This document shows, piece after piece, positions 34,184-40,947 of a stretch of 40,947 nucleotides of DNA (within the stretch, counting starts at the first letter, position 1; every line of letters starts with the position of its first letter). This stretch comes from Lachnospiraceae bacterium (GTDB lineage: Bacteria; Bacillota; Clostridia; Lachnospirales; Lachnospiraceae). The notes under the pieces were generated by a model. That model ran no database searches and was not told the DNA's origin. It was given only the letters and a program-made list of their open reading frames with translations. The stretch covers positions 1-40,947 of the forward strand of contig JAEEUR010000010.1 in NCBI GenBank assembly GCA_016290595.1. The letters run 5' to 3'. The position numbers were made by a program, and so were the translations under genes.

Positions 34184-35605
34184 TTAATCGTTGTCCCCCA
34201 GCGCTTCCAGGCCCTTGGCGTTGTCCACCTTATGCGCCTTGATGTTCTTGACCAGCAGGGTAAAGACCACGAAGCTGCAGAGGGTCAGCAGACAGGTATA
34301 GACGGGCAGCGTCTTCCAGGCCAGCGTGCGGTTTAAGAACAGGCCCAGCAGCACGGGGGTGACCGTCTGCGCGGACATGCTGGCGGTGTAGTAATAGCCG
34401 GTAAACTTGCCGATCTGCTTCGAGGAGCACAGCTCCACGACCATCGGGAAGGAGCAGTTATGCACCAGCGCCATGCCGAAGCCGCGGATCACGCCGACCG
34501 CGTACAGCAGCACCGGGAAGGCGAATTCGCCGTTGGCGCCGACCACGCGGCCGCTGGGGCCGACGAAGCACATCAGGATAAGGCCCAGGAAGGTCAGGCC
34601 CAGACCGCAGGAAATGGTCCACTTGCGGCCGATCTTATCCGCGATGGAGCCCGCGATCGCAAAGCCGATGACGGAGGCCAGGCCGCCGAAGATGGTCAGC
34701 AGCATGGTGTTGCTGGAGGCGGAATTCAGATAGTAGATGACGTAGTTGCCCATGTAGGTGCCGAGCGCGTTGTCGGACATGAACCAGAGGAATTCCGCGC
34801 CGAGGATCGCGAGCAGCATCTGCTTGTTTTCCCGCGACATGGGGCCGTCGTCGGTGACCGGCGTGGCGATGGCCGCCAGCCGCTCGCCTTCTTCCAGTTC
34901 TTCCTTCATCTCCTCTTCCACCTTGTTTTCCTTAATGGTAACAAAGAGGACCAGCGCGGAGATGACCATGAGCACGGAGGCGACGATGAAGGGGATCTCG
35001 ATGATCCAGAGCTTGCGGGCCGCGTCGCTGACGTTGATATAGTCGGAGAGCTTTAAGAAGATGCCGAGCACGGTCGCAAAGGCGCCGCCCACGTAGCCCA
35101 TGATGTTGATGATGCCGTTGGCCTTGGCCCGGAGGGGCTTCGGCGTGATGTCGGGCATCAGGGCGACGGCCGGGTTGCGGTACATCATCATGAACATCAG
35201 CACGATGGCCATCATGATGACCATGCCGGCGATGTTGTTGGCGTGGAAGAACAGCGGGATGAAGGGGAAGGCCACGGCGGAGACCAGCGTGCCGACCAGG
35301 ATGTAGGGCATGCGCTTGCCGATGGGGGTCTTCGTCTTATCCGAAAGCCGTCCGAAGATGGGCAGCAGGATCAGGGCGGCCAGGTTGTCGCAGGCCATGA
35401 TGATGCCGACCAGCCACTGGACGTTCAGGATCTTGTCCGGGTCGCCGGCTTTGAGCTCGGCGGAGCTTAAGCCGTACATGCGGCGGGCGAAGATGTCCGT
35501 CAGGAAGGTGGGGCACCAGGAGTCGTAGACCTGCCACAGCAGCAGGATGCCGAAGAAGGCAAAGCCGATCAGGGCGGTACGTTTGTAATTCAGTTTCAGG
35601 TTCAT
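34184..35605 (-). CDS. MFS transporter, GPH/SLC45-like sugar carrier
   Basis: A 473-residue membrane protein with about twelve hydrophobic segments. The first loop motif GRLSDKTKTPIGKRMPYILVG (residues 85-105) resembles glycoside/cation symporters and SLC45-type sucrose or maltose carriers. A charged central loop (about 225-265, KENKVEEEMKEELEEGERL) divides the two halves. Being one base from pgi supports a sugar substrate, which is inference. Substrate and coupling ion are not readable. Confidence 0.85.
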   Translation of the reverse strand: MNLKLNYKRTALIGFAFFGILLLWQVYDSWCPTFLTDIFARRMYGLSSAELKAGDPDKILNVQWLVGIIMACDNLAALILLPIFGRLSDKTKTPIGKRMPYILVGTLVSAVAFPFIPLFFHANNIAGMVIMMAIVLMFMMMYRNPAVALMPDITPKPLRAKANGIINIMGYVGGAFATVLGIFLKLSDYINVSDAARKLWIIEIPFIVASVLMVISALVLFVTIKENKVEEEMKEELEEGERLAAIATPVTDDGPMSRENKQMLLAILGAEFLWFMSDNALGTYMGNYVIYYLNSASSNTMLLTIFGGLASVIGFAIAGSIADKIGRKWTISCGLGLTFLGLILMCFVGPSGRVVGANGEFAFPVLLYAVGVIRGFGMALVHNCSFPMVVELCSSKQIGKFTGYYYTASMSAQTVTPVLLGLFLNRTLAWKTLPVYTCLLTLCSFVVFTLLVKNIKAHKVDNAKGLEALGDND

Positions 35606-35606
35606 G

Positions 35607-36929
35607 TTACAGCCTCTTTCTTAATTCTTCTCCCGCCGCCTCGAAACCGGGCTTGCCTAGGAGCGCGAACATGTTCTTCTTATAGCTTTCGACGCCGGGC
35701 TGGTCGAAGGGGTTGACGCCCAGGATATAGCCGCTGATGCCGCAGGCGAATTCGAAGAAGTAAAGCAGCGCGCCCAGGCTGTGCGCGTTTAAGGTCTCCA
35801 GGCTGATGACGCTCACGGGGACGCCGCCGTCCAGATGCGCCAGCTGCGTGCCGCGCATGGCACTCTCATTGACGAAATCCATGTCGCGGCCGGCCAGATA
35901 GTTCAGGCCGTCCAGATCCTCGGCTTCGGCTCCCAGCACCACCGGTTCGGAGGAGTGCGCGATACGGATCACGGTCTCCATCAGGATGCGGTTGCCGTCC
36001 TGGATGAACTGGCCCATGGAATGCAGGTCCGTGGTCAGATCCACGGAGGCCGGGAAGATGCCCTTGCCGTCCTTGCCTTCGCTCTCGCCGTAGAGCTGCT
36101 TCCACCACTCGCTCACAAAGTGCAGGCCGGGTTCGTAGTTGGCCAGGATCTCCACCTGTTTGCCCTGCCGCAGCAGGCCGTTCCGCAGGGCGGCGTATTC
36201 GATAGCGGGATGATTGCCCGGATTGTCCAGGATCAGGCGGCGCATATCGGCCGCGCCCTGCATGAGCGCGTCCACGTCGATGCCGGCCGCCGCGATGGGC
36301 AGCAGGCCGACCGCGGTCAGAACGCTGTAGCGGCCGCCGATATCGTCCGGCACCACGAAGCATTCGTAGCCTTCTTTATCGGCGAGCTTCTTTAACGCGC
36401 CGCGCGCCTTGTCCGTGGTCGCGTAGATGCGGCGGGCGGCCTCTTCCTTGCCGACCTTGTCTTCCAGCAGCTTCTTTAATACGCGGAACGCGATGGCCGG
36501 CTCCGTAGTGGTCCCGGATTTGGAGATCACGTTGATGGAGAAGCGCCGGCCCTCCAGCGCGCGGATCAGGTTGTTCAGATAGGTGGAGCTGATCTGATTG
36601 CCCGCGAACCAGATCTCGGGGTAACCGTCCTTCGCGGGTCCGACGAGGGGCCGCAGCGCCTCGATGACCGCGCGGGCTCCCAGATAGGAGCCGCCGATCC
36701 CGACGACGACCAGCACGTCGGAATCCTCTTTGATCTTCCGGGCGGCCGCCTGAATGCGGGCGTATTCGTCTTTGTCATAGTTTTCCGGCAGATCGATCCA
36801 GCCCAGGAAATCGTTCCCGGCGCCGGTCCTGTCCTTTAAGAACTTCTCCGCAACGGAGGCTTCCGCCTTCAGTTCGGCCCAGTCGGCCTGCAGAAAAGGT
36901 CTTGCCTTGCTTGTGTCCAGTTTCAGCAT
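35607..36929 (-). CDS. pgi: Glucose-6-phosphate isomerase
   Basis: A 440-residue short-type bacterial phosphoglucose isomerase that interconverts glucose-6-phosphate and fructose-6-phosphate. [19 protein letters not shown] (74-92) and [13 protein letters not shown] carry the sugar-phosphate-binding SIS fold. The family signature [24 protein letters not shown] includes the region of the catalytic residues. Its stop is one base from the start of the MFS gene, so the two are translationally coupled. A -10-like TATAGT (37017-37022, minus) lies upstream without a clear -35. Confidence 0.97.
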   Translation of the reverse strand: MLKLDTSKARPFLQADWAELKAEASVAEKFLKDRTGAGNDFLGWIDLPENYDKDEYARIQAAARKIKEDSDVLVVVGIGGSYLGARAVIEALRPLVGPAKDGYPEIWFAGNQISSTYLNNLIRALEGRRFSINVISKSGTTTEPAIAFRVLKKLLEDKVGKEEAARRIYATTDKARGALKKLADKEGYECFVVPDDIGGRYSVLTAVGLLPIAAAGIDVDALMQGAADMRRLILDNPGNHPAIEYAALRNGLLRQGKQVEILANYEPGLHFVSEWWKQLYGESEGKDGKGIFPASVDLTTDLHSMGQFIQDGNRILMETVIRIAHSSEPVVLGAEAEDLDGLNYLAGRDMDFVNESAMRGTQLAHLDGGVPVSVISLETLNAHSLGALLYFFEFACGISGYILGVNPFDQPGVESYKKNMFALLGKPGFEAAGEELRKRL

Positions 36930-36984
36930 GATGATTGTCTCCTGTTATTGATACTTTGAAACGATTGATTTCATCCGTTCTGTC

Positions 36985-37014
36985 CGGCGGCGGGCGCCGC
37001 CGCCGCTCTTTTTT
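36985..37014 (+). repeat. Terminator-like hairpin in the pgi 5' leader
   Basis: CGGCGGCGG-GCG-CCGCCGCCG followed on the plus strand by CTCTTTTTT. No plus-strand gene precedes it. It would stop antisense transcription from the pgi operon before murG, or fold in the pgi leader. Confidence 0.55.
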
Positions 37015-37052
37015 ATACTATACACTATTTTTGCCCGGAGCGCATCCGTTTT

Positions 37053-37081
37053 TTGACCTTCGCGGGATTTTGTGGTATGAT
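37053..37081 (+). promoter_or_regulatory. Promoter of the murG operon (extended -10)
   Basis: TTGACC (37053-37058), 17 bases, TATGAT (37076-37081) preceded by TGG, an extended -10. It is 29 bases before the murG start. Confidence 0.8.
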
Positions 37082-37110
37082 ATTCTTACTTTTCCGGAAA
37101 GGAATCCGTT

Positions 37111-38181
37111 ATGAAAAAGATCATTCTGACAGGCGGCGGATCGGCCGGCCACGTCACCCCGAACCTCGCCCTGATCCCGGAATTAAAGCGCCGGGACTTC
37201 GACGTCACCTATATCTGCTCCAAGGACGGCATGGAGCGCGAGATCCTGGAGAAGGAAGGCGTCCCGTACCATGCCGTCACTGCGGACAAGCTGCGCCGCT
37301 ACGCCAGCCTCAAGACCCTGATCGCTCCCGTGCGGATCCAGCACGGCTACCACGAAGCGATCCGCCTCCTGCGGAAGCTGAAGCCGGACGTGATCTTCGC
37401 CAAGGGCGGCTACGTCTCCGTCCCGGTCGTCAAGGCCGCGAAACGGCTGAAGATCCCGGTCCTTCTGCACGAATCCGACTTGACGCCGGGTCTGGCCAAC
37501 CGCCTCTGCTTCAAGGACGTGACCTTCGCGCTCTGCAACTTCCCCGAAACGCTGGAATATCTGCCGGCCGGCAAATCCTTCGTGAGCGGCTGCCCCATCC
37601 GGGAGAGCCTGAAGGACGGCAGCCGCGAAGCGGGGCTTGCCTTTACGGGGCTGCCGGGGGAAAAGCCGGTGCTGATGATCATCGGCGGGAGCCTGGGCTC
37701 CGTTTACTTAAACACGAAGGTCCGCGACAACCTGGACGCGCTGCTGGAACGCTTTGAGATCGTGCATCTGTGCGGCAAGGGCCATCTGGACGAAACTCTT
37801 ACCGGTCGGCCCGGCTACGTGCAGTACGAATATATCAGCGCCGAGATGAAGGATCTCTTCGCGATGGCGGATCTGGTCCTCTCCCGCTCCGGCGCGAACG
37901 CGATCTGCGAACTTTTATACCTGCAGAAGCCGATGCTGCTGGTGCCGCTTTCGAAGGCGGCCTCGCGCGGCGACCAGATCTTAAACGCCCGCTCCTTCGA
38001 GAAGCAGGGCTTCGCCATGGTGCTGGAGGAGGAGGAGATCACGGACGAAAAGCTGCTGGCCGCCATCGGCGAGCTCTACGAAAAGCGGGACGAGCTGCGC
38101 GCGAAGATGGCCGAGAGCCTTCAGAGCGACGCGGTCTCCTTCGTCTGCAATAAGATCGAGGAGGCGATGCAGCATGACTAA
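37111..38181 (+). CDS. murG: MurG-type N-acetylglucosaminyltransferase
   Basis: A 356-residue GT-B transferase of the MurG family, which adds GlcNAc to lipid I at the cytoplasmic membrane face to make lipid II. The N-terminal GGGSAGHVTP is at 8-17, the second glycine-rich site is IIGGSLGS near 190, and the UDP-sugar region is ...LVLSRSGANAICELL. The mid-protein motif is HESDLTPGLANR (120-131), whereas the main MurG group has HEQN. I recall this HESD form from the second murG copy of Bacillus and clostridia. It is not in a dcw cell-wall cluster. The next gene starts inside its last codons. Confidence 0.88.
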   Translation: MKKIILTGGGSAGHVTPNLALIPELKRRDFDVTYICSKDGMEREILEKEGVPYHAVTADKLRRYASLKTLIAPVRIQHGYHEAIRLLRKLKPDVIFAKGGYVSVPVVKAAKRLKIPVLLHESDLTPGLANRLCFKDVTFALCNFPETLEYLPAGKSFVSGCPIRESLKDGSREAGLAFTGLPGEKPVLMIIGGSLGSVYLNTKVRDNLDALLERFEIVHLCGKGHLDETLTGRPGYVQYEYISAEMKDLFAMADLVLSRSGANAICELLYLQKPMLLVPLSKAASRGDQILNARSFEKQGFAMVLEEEEITDEKLLAAIGELYEKRDELRAKMAESLQSDAVSFVCNKIEEAMQHD

Positions 38182-39199
38182 GACAGCTTCCCGTCCCGCC
38201 TCCGGAAAAAAGGCCGGCCGGACCGCCGGCCGCATCGCCCTCGCAATCGCGGGCCTGATCGCTGCCGCCGTTCTGTTCCTTCTCATCGCGCCGCTCACCG
38301 AGACCGACCGCAGCGCGGCCGTGACCGGTTCCGCCGACTGGATGGCGGACCTGCCGGATTCCGCGAAGCTGAACGAGCTGGCCATACCCGGCACGCACGA
38401 TTCCGCCACAAAATACTGCCAGCTGGCCTATGTCACCAAGTGCCAGTACAAGAGCATCGCGGAACAGCTGGAGGCGGGCTTCCGCTATCTGGATATCCGT
38501 CTCGGCACGGACGGCGAGGATCTGATCCTGATGCACGGCTTCACCAAATGCCGCAGCGGCGCCTTCTTCTGGCAGGAAACGCTGACGCTGGACGCCGTCC
38601 TGAAGGACTGTTACGATTTCCTGAAGGCCCACCCCGCGGAGACCATCCTCTTCTGCGTCAAGCAGGAGCACGGGGACGAGAGCGTGAAGCAGTTCCAGGG
38701 CCTGCTGCGGCGCTATCTCGCGTCGGCGCCCGACAAATGGCTGCTCACGGACACGCTGCCCACGGTAGGCGAAGCCCGCGGGAAGCTGGTGCTGCTGCGC
38801 CGCTATGAGGACGAAGCCGGCCTGGGCAAAGAAGCCGGCGTCCCCTTCCTCTGGGACCACCAGGGCGGACACGACGACGTGAGCCTGAACACCGCCGCCA
38901 AAGACAACGGCAGCTATACGCTCTGGGTGCAGGACCGCTACGAATATGACGCGGACGACAAGTGGGCCGCCTTCACCGCGGGCATCAGCGGCAGCAGCAC
39001 GAAAAACGGGGCCGCCGCCGTGCAGTTTTTAAGCACCAAGGGGACCTTCGTGCAGGGACATCCTTACGCCTTCGCGAAAGACTTGAACGCCCGCCTGGCC
39101 GACGCTTCGCTGCCGGCTGACTGCGGCTGGATCATTCTGGACTTCGGCACCGCCGAGCTGGCGCAGAAGATCTGGTCCCTGAACGCATTTACGAAATAA
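38174..39199 (+). CDS. Membrane-anchored PI-PLC X-domain phosphodiesterase
   Basis: A 341-residue protein with a basic N-terminus, one hydrophobic helix (about 20-40) and an extracytoplasmic PI-specific phospholipase C X domain. Catalytic residues visible are H75-D76 (PGTHDSAT), R109 (YLDIRLG) and H121 (LMHGF). Bacterial PI-PLCs cleave phosphatidylinositol or GPI anchors by a metal-free, two-histidine mechanism. The helix looks like a signal anchor or a signal peptide without an obvious cleavage site, so it may stay on the cell surface. It overlaps murG by eight bases, with GAGGAGG upstream. The physiological substrate is unknown. Confidence 0.88.
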   Translation: MTKTASRPASGKKAGRTAGRIALAIAGLIAAAVLFLLIAPLTETDRSAAVTGSADWMADLPDSAKLNELAIPGTHDSATKYCQLAYVTKCQYKSIAEQLEAGFRYLDIRLGTDGEDLILMHGFTKCRSGAFFWQETLTLDAVLKDCYDFLKAHPAETILFCVKQEHGDESVKQFQGLLRRYLASAPDKWLLTDTLPTVGEARGKLVLLRRYEDEAGLGKEAGVPFLWDHQGGHDDVSLNTAAKDNGSYTLWVQDRYEYDADDKWAAFTAGISGSSTKNGAAAVQFLSTKGTFVQGHPYAFAKDLNARLADASLPADCGWIILDFGTAELAQKIWSLNAFTK

Positions 39200-39256
39200 C
39201 GCGCCGGGCTCGGCAGGCCGCCCGGAAGCCTGCCGAAAACAAGGAAAGGAAGCCGC

Positions 39257-39910
39257 ATGAACCGAACTCTCTCGGACCCGAAAAAAGCATACGTCATGTG
39301 GGGGCTGCTGGCCGTCAACGTCCTTATCTTCTTTATTCTGGAAGCGGTCGGCGACAGCGAGAACGGCTATTTCATGTTCCGGCACGGCGCCATGCTGACC
39401 AGCGCCGTCAGCGAGGATCACGAATACTGGCGCTTCTTCACCGCCATGTTCCTGCATTTCGGCGCGGATCATATCTTCAACAACATGCTGGTCCTTTTTG
39501 CCATCGGCACGTTCCTGGAGAACGGCATCGGCCACGGGCGCCTGGCGGCGATCTATCTTCTGTCCGGCCTGGGCGCCAATATCACCTCCCATCTGATCAA
39601 CGTGCAGAACGGGGACGAGATCCTCTCCGCCGGCGCCTCCGGCGCCGTCTTCGGCCTGATGGGCGCGATGATCTTCGCGGGGCTCTTTGCCCGGGACCTG
39701 ACCGGCGCTTTATCGCCGATACAGATCATCGTCATGCTGGGGCTTTCGCTCTACCACGGCGTCAGCGAAGCGGTGGACGACGCGGCGCACTTAAGCGGCC
39801 TGGCCTACGGCTTTCTGCTGGCCCTCGTGCTCTTAAAGCTGTTTCCGCCGAAGGAGCGGCTGCGGGAGGCATATTACGGCTATCCTTATGGGGGAGACGG
39901 GCTCTCATGA
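39257..39910 (+). CDS. Rhomboid-family intramembrane serine protease
   Basis: A 217-residue membrane protease with about six helices. The catalytic serine S128 is in GASGAVFGL, the histidine H178 in DAAHLSGLAYG, and the HxxxN motif reads HIFNN (72-76). Rhomboids cleave transmembrane proteins in the lipid bilayer. No zinc-ribbon or TPR extension is present. The ATG has AAAGGAAG upstream and lies 57 bases after the PI-PLC gene. Its stop overlaps the next start. Confidence 0.92.
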   Translation: MNRTLSDPKKAYVMWGLLAVNVLIFFILEAVGDSENGYFMFRHGAMLTSAVSEDHEYWRFFTAMFLHFGADHIFNNMLVLFAIGTFLENGIGHGRLAAIYLLSGLGANITSHLINVQNGDEILSAGASGAVFGLMGAMIFAGLFARDLTGALSPIQIIVMLGLSLYHGVSEAVDDAAHLSGLAYGFLLALVLLKLFPPKERLREAYYGYPYGGDGLS

Positions 39911-40488
39911 ACGTTTACGACTTTGACAAGACCCTGTACCGACGTGATTCCAGCACGGATTTCGTGCGCTATCTGATGCGGAAGAAGCCGGCCCTGCTGC
40001 GCTTTCTCCCGCGGATCCTCGGCGCCTTCCTGGGGCATTACGTCTTTCACCGCCTGAGCAAGACGCAGATGAAGGAGCGCTTCTTCTCCCTCTTTGCCGC
40101 CCTGCCGGAAGGGGCCGCCCCGCTGGCAGAGGCCTTCTGGGCGGAACACAAAGACGGACTGGCCGCCTGGTATAAAAAACAGCACCGGCCCGAGGACCTG
40201 ATCATTTCGGCCTCCCCGCGCTTTCTGCTGGAGCCGGTCTGCCGGGAACTTGAGATCACCCGTCTGATCGCTTCCGAGGTGGATCCTGCAACGGGGCGCT
40301 TCGACGGGGAAAACTGCCACGGTGCGGAGAAGCTGCGGCGCTTCCGGGAAGAGTATTCCGGGGAAAAGATCGAAAAATTCTATTCCGACTCGCATTCGGA
40401 CGCCCCGCTCGCGGCAGCGGCTGAAAAAGCCTTTCTGGTCCGGCCGCATGAGCGGCTGACGCCGTGGCCGCGGGAAGTCCAATCTTAA
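39907..40488 (+). CDS. HAD-superfamily (IB-like) phosphatase
   Basis: A 193-residue hydrolase. Motif I DFDKTL gives the nucleophile D5 and acid D7. Motif II is ISASPRFLLEP, the motif III lysine is in GAEKLRRF, and motif IV is YSDSHSDAPL. This pattern is typical of HAD-IB enzymes such as serine phosphatases and lipid-phosphate phosphatases. It starts on the ATGA overlap with the rhomboid stop. The operon's envelope theme suggests a lipid or cell-wall phosphate substrate, which is inference. Confidence 0.87.
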   Translation: MNVYDFDKTLYRRDSSTDFVRYLMRKKPALLRFLPRILGAFLGHYVFHRLSKTQMKERFFSLFAALPEGAAPLAEAFWAEHKDGLAAWYKKQHRPEDLIISASPRFLLEPVCRELEITRLIASEVDPATGRFDGENCHGAEKLRRFREEYSGEKIEKFYSDSHSDAPLAAAAEKAFLVRPHERLTPWPREVQS

Positions 40489-40509
40489 GGCAAAAAAAGA
40501 ATACAACGC

Positions 40510-40557
40510 AAAGAGGCGCGGAAGCCAAACCGTTTCGTTTGGCTTCCGCGCCTCTTT
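40510..40557. terminator. Bidirectional terminator between convergent operons
   Basis: A perfect 21-bp stem (40510-40530 with 40537-40557) and a 6-base loop, ending in T-runs on both strands. It separates the murG operon from the right-hand ABC gene. Confidence 0.95.
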
Positions 40558-40577
40558 TTCCGTCCGGAACGCCGGCT

Positions 40578-40947
40578 TTACAGCCCGAGCTCCTTCCGGT
40601 AGCCGTCCATTTCTTCGGCGTTGCCGTAGACGAAATGGCCGGGCAGGATCTCCACCCACTGAGGCTTATCCGTTTCGTAGTGATGGATACCCGGGTCGTA
40701 AACCAGCAGCTTCTTAGCCCGTTCCAGATAAGGATTCGGGTTGGGAACGGCCGACAGCAGGGCTTTCGTGTACGGGTGCAGCGGGTGAGCGAACAGCTCT
40801 TCCGCTTCGGCCAGCTCCACGATGCGGCCCTTGTGAATGACGGCGATGCGGTCCGAAATGAAGCGGACCACGCTCAGGTCGTGGGCGATGAACAGATAGG
40901 TGAGCCCGCGGCTCTTTTTCAGGTCGTTCAGCAGGTTCAGCACCTGG
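40578..40947 (-). CDS. Peptide-type ABC transporter ATPase, C-terminal part (5' end outside window)
   Basis: The last 122 residues of an Opp/Dpp-type ATPase, beginning [36 protein letters not shown] and carrying the switch histidine in IAHDLS. The family segment [21 protein letters not shown] follows. The C-terminal tail ends [26 protein letters not shown] and has no cysteine cluster, unlike DppD and DppF of this window. It therefore belongs to a separate transporter locus lying to the right. Confidence 0.92.
   Translation of the reverse strand, partial: QVLNLLNDLKKSRGLTYLFIAHDLSVVRFISDRIAVIHKGRIVELAEAEELFAHPLHPYTKALLSAVPNPNPYLERAKKLLVYDPGIHHYETDKPQWVEILPGHFVYGNAEEMDGYRKELGL

Overview
The window is about 41 kb of GC-rich (roughly 60% by eye), densely coded DNA from what looks like an anaerobic Gram-positive member of the Clostridia (Bacillota), probably a gut fermenter. 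This taxonomic reading is inference. It rests on BlaR1/BlaI-type regulation, the electron-bifurcating NfnAB pair, formate-THF ligase with a clostridial FolD variant, a short-type Pgi, Gram-positive promoters and AGGAGG ribosome-binding sites. No rRNA, tRNA, CRISPR array, transposase or phage gene was seen. Both ends cut genes: a BlaR1-type protease on the left and a peptide-ABC ATPase on the right.

Layout. (1) 1-1435: blaR1-blaI-type sensor/repressor pair with a two-dyad operator. (2) 1578-2345: a lone HTH plus zinc-ribbon regulator. (3) 2416-5804: trpS followed by nfnA-nfnB. (4) 5817-7295: a MATE efflux pump. (5) 7353-11016: fhs-folD-DEDDh exonuclease operon, divergent from a small XRE regulator. 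(6) 11513-17349: metG-secA-prfB housekeeping operon. (7) 17435-19372: two single-gene units, a zinc-ribbon protein with a Q/Y/N/P-rich repeat and an SPFH/band-7 protein. (8) 19500-21314: XRE-like protein plus RlmI-type methyltransferase. (9) 21395-32871: a large accessory cluster with a dipeptide-type ABC transporter (dppA-B-C-D-F), a class III CoA-transferase, a small PH-like membrane protein, a 3-hydroxyacyl-CoA dehydrogenase, an SDR, a divergent AraC regulator and a thiolase. (10) 32945-36929: pgi, an MFS carrier, a PHP phosphatase and a second PH-like protein. (11) 37053-40557: murG-type glycosyltransferase, membrane-anchored PI-PLC-like protein, rhomboid protease and HAD hydrolase. (12) 40578-40947: the end of a second peptide-ABC ATPase gene.

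How the genes work together. Region 9 is the most system-like part. The transporter, CoA-transferase, two dehydrogenases of opposite expected stereopreference and thiolase could together import a small carboxylic acid, activate it with CoA, oxidise it at C3 and cleave it to acetyl-CoA. An exact AT-rich 12-bp palindrome occurs twice at the AraC promoter, and a partial copy lies in front of dppA, so AraC may control the whole module. Regions 3 and 5 supply redox balancing (NADH, NADPH, ferredoxin) and one-carbon folate chemistry. Here FolD lacks the usual catalytic lysine. Regions 9 and 10 each end in a related PH-like membrane protein. Most operons are bounded by recognisable -35/-10 promoters and GC-rich hairpin terminators, which are listed.
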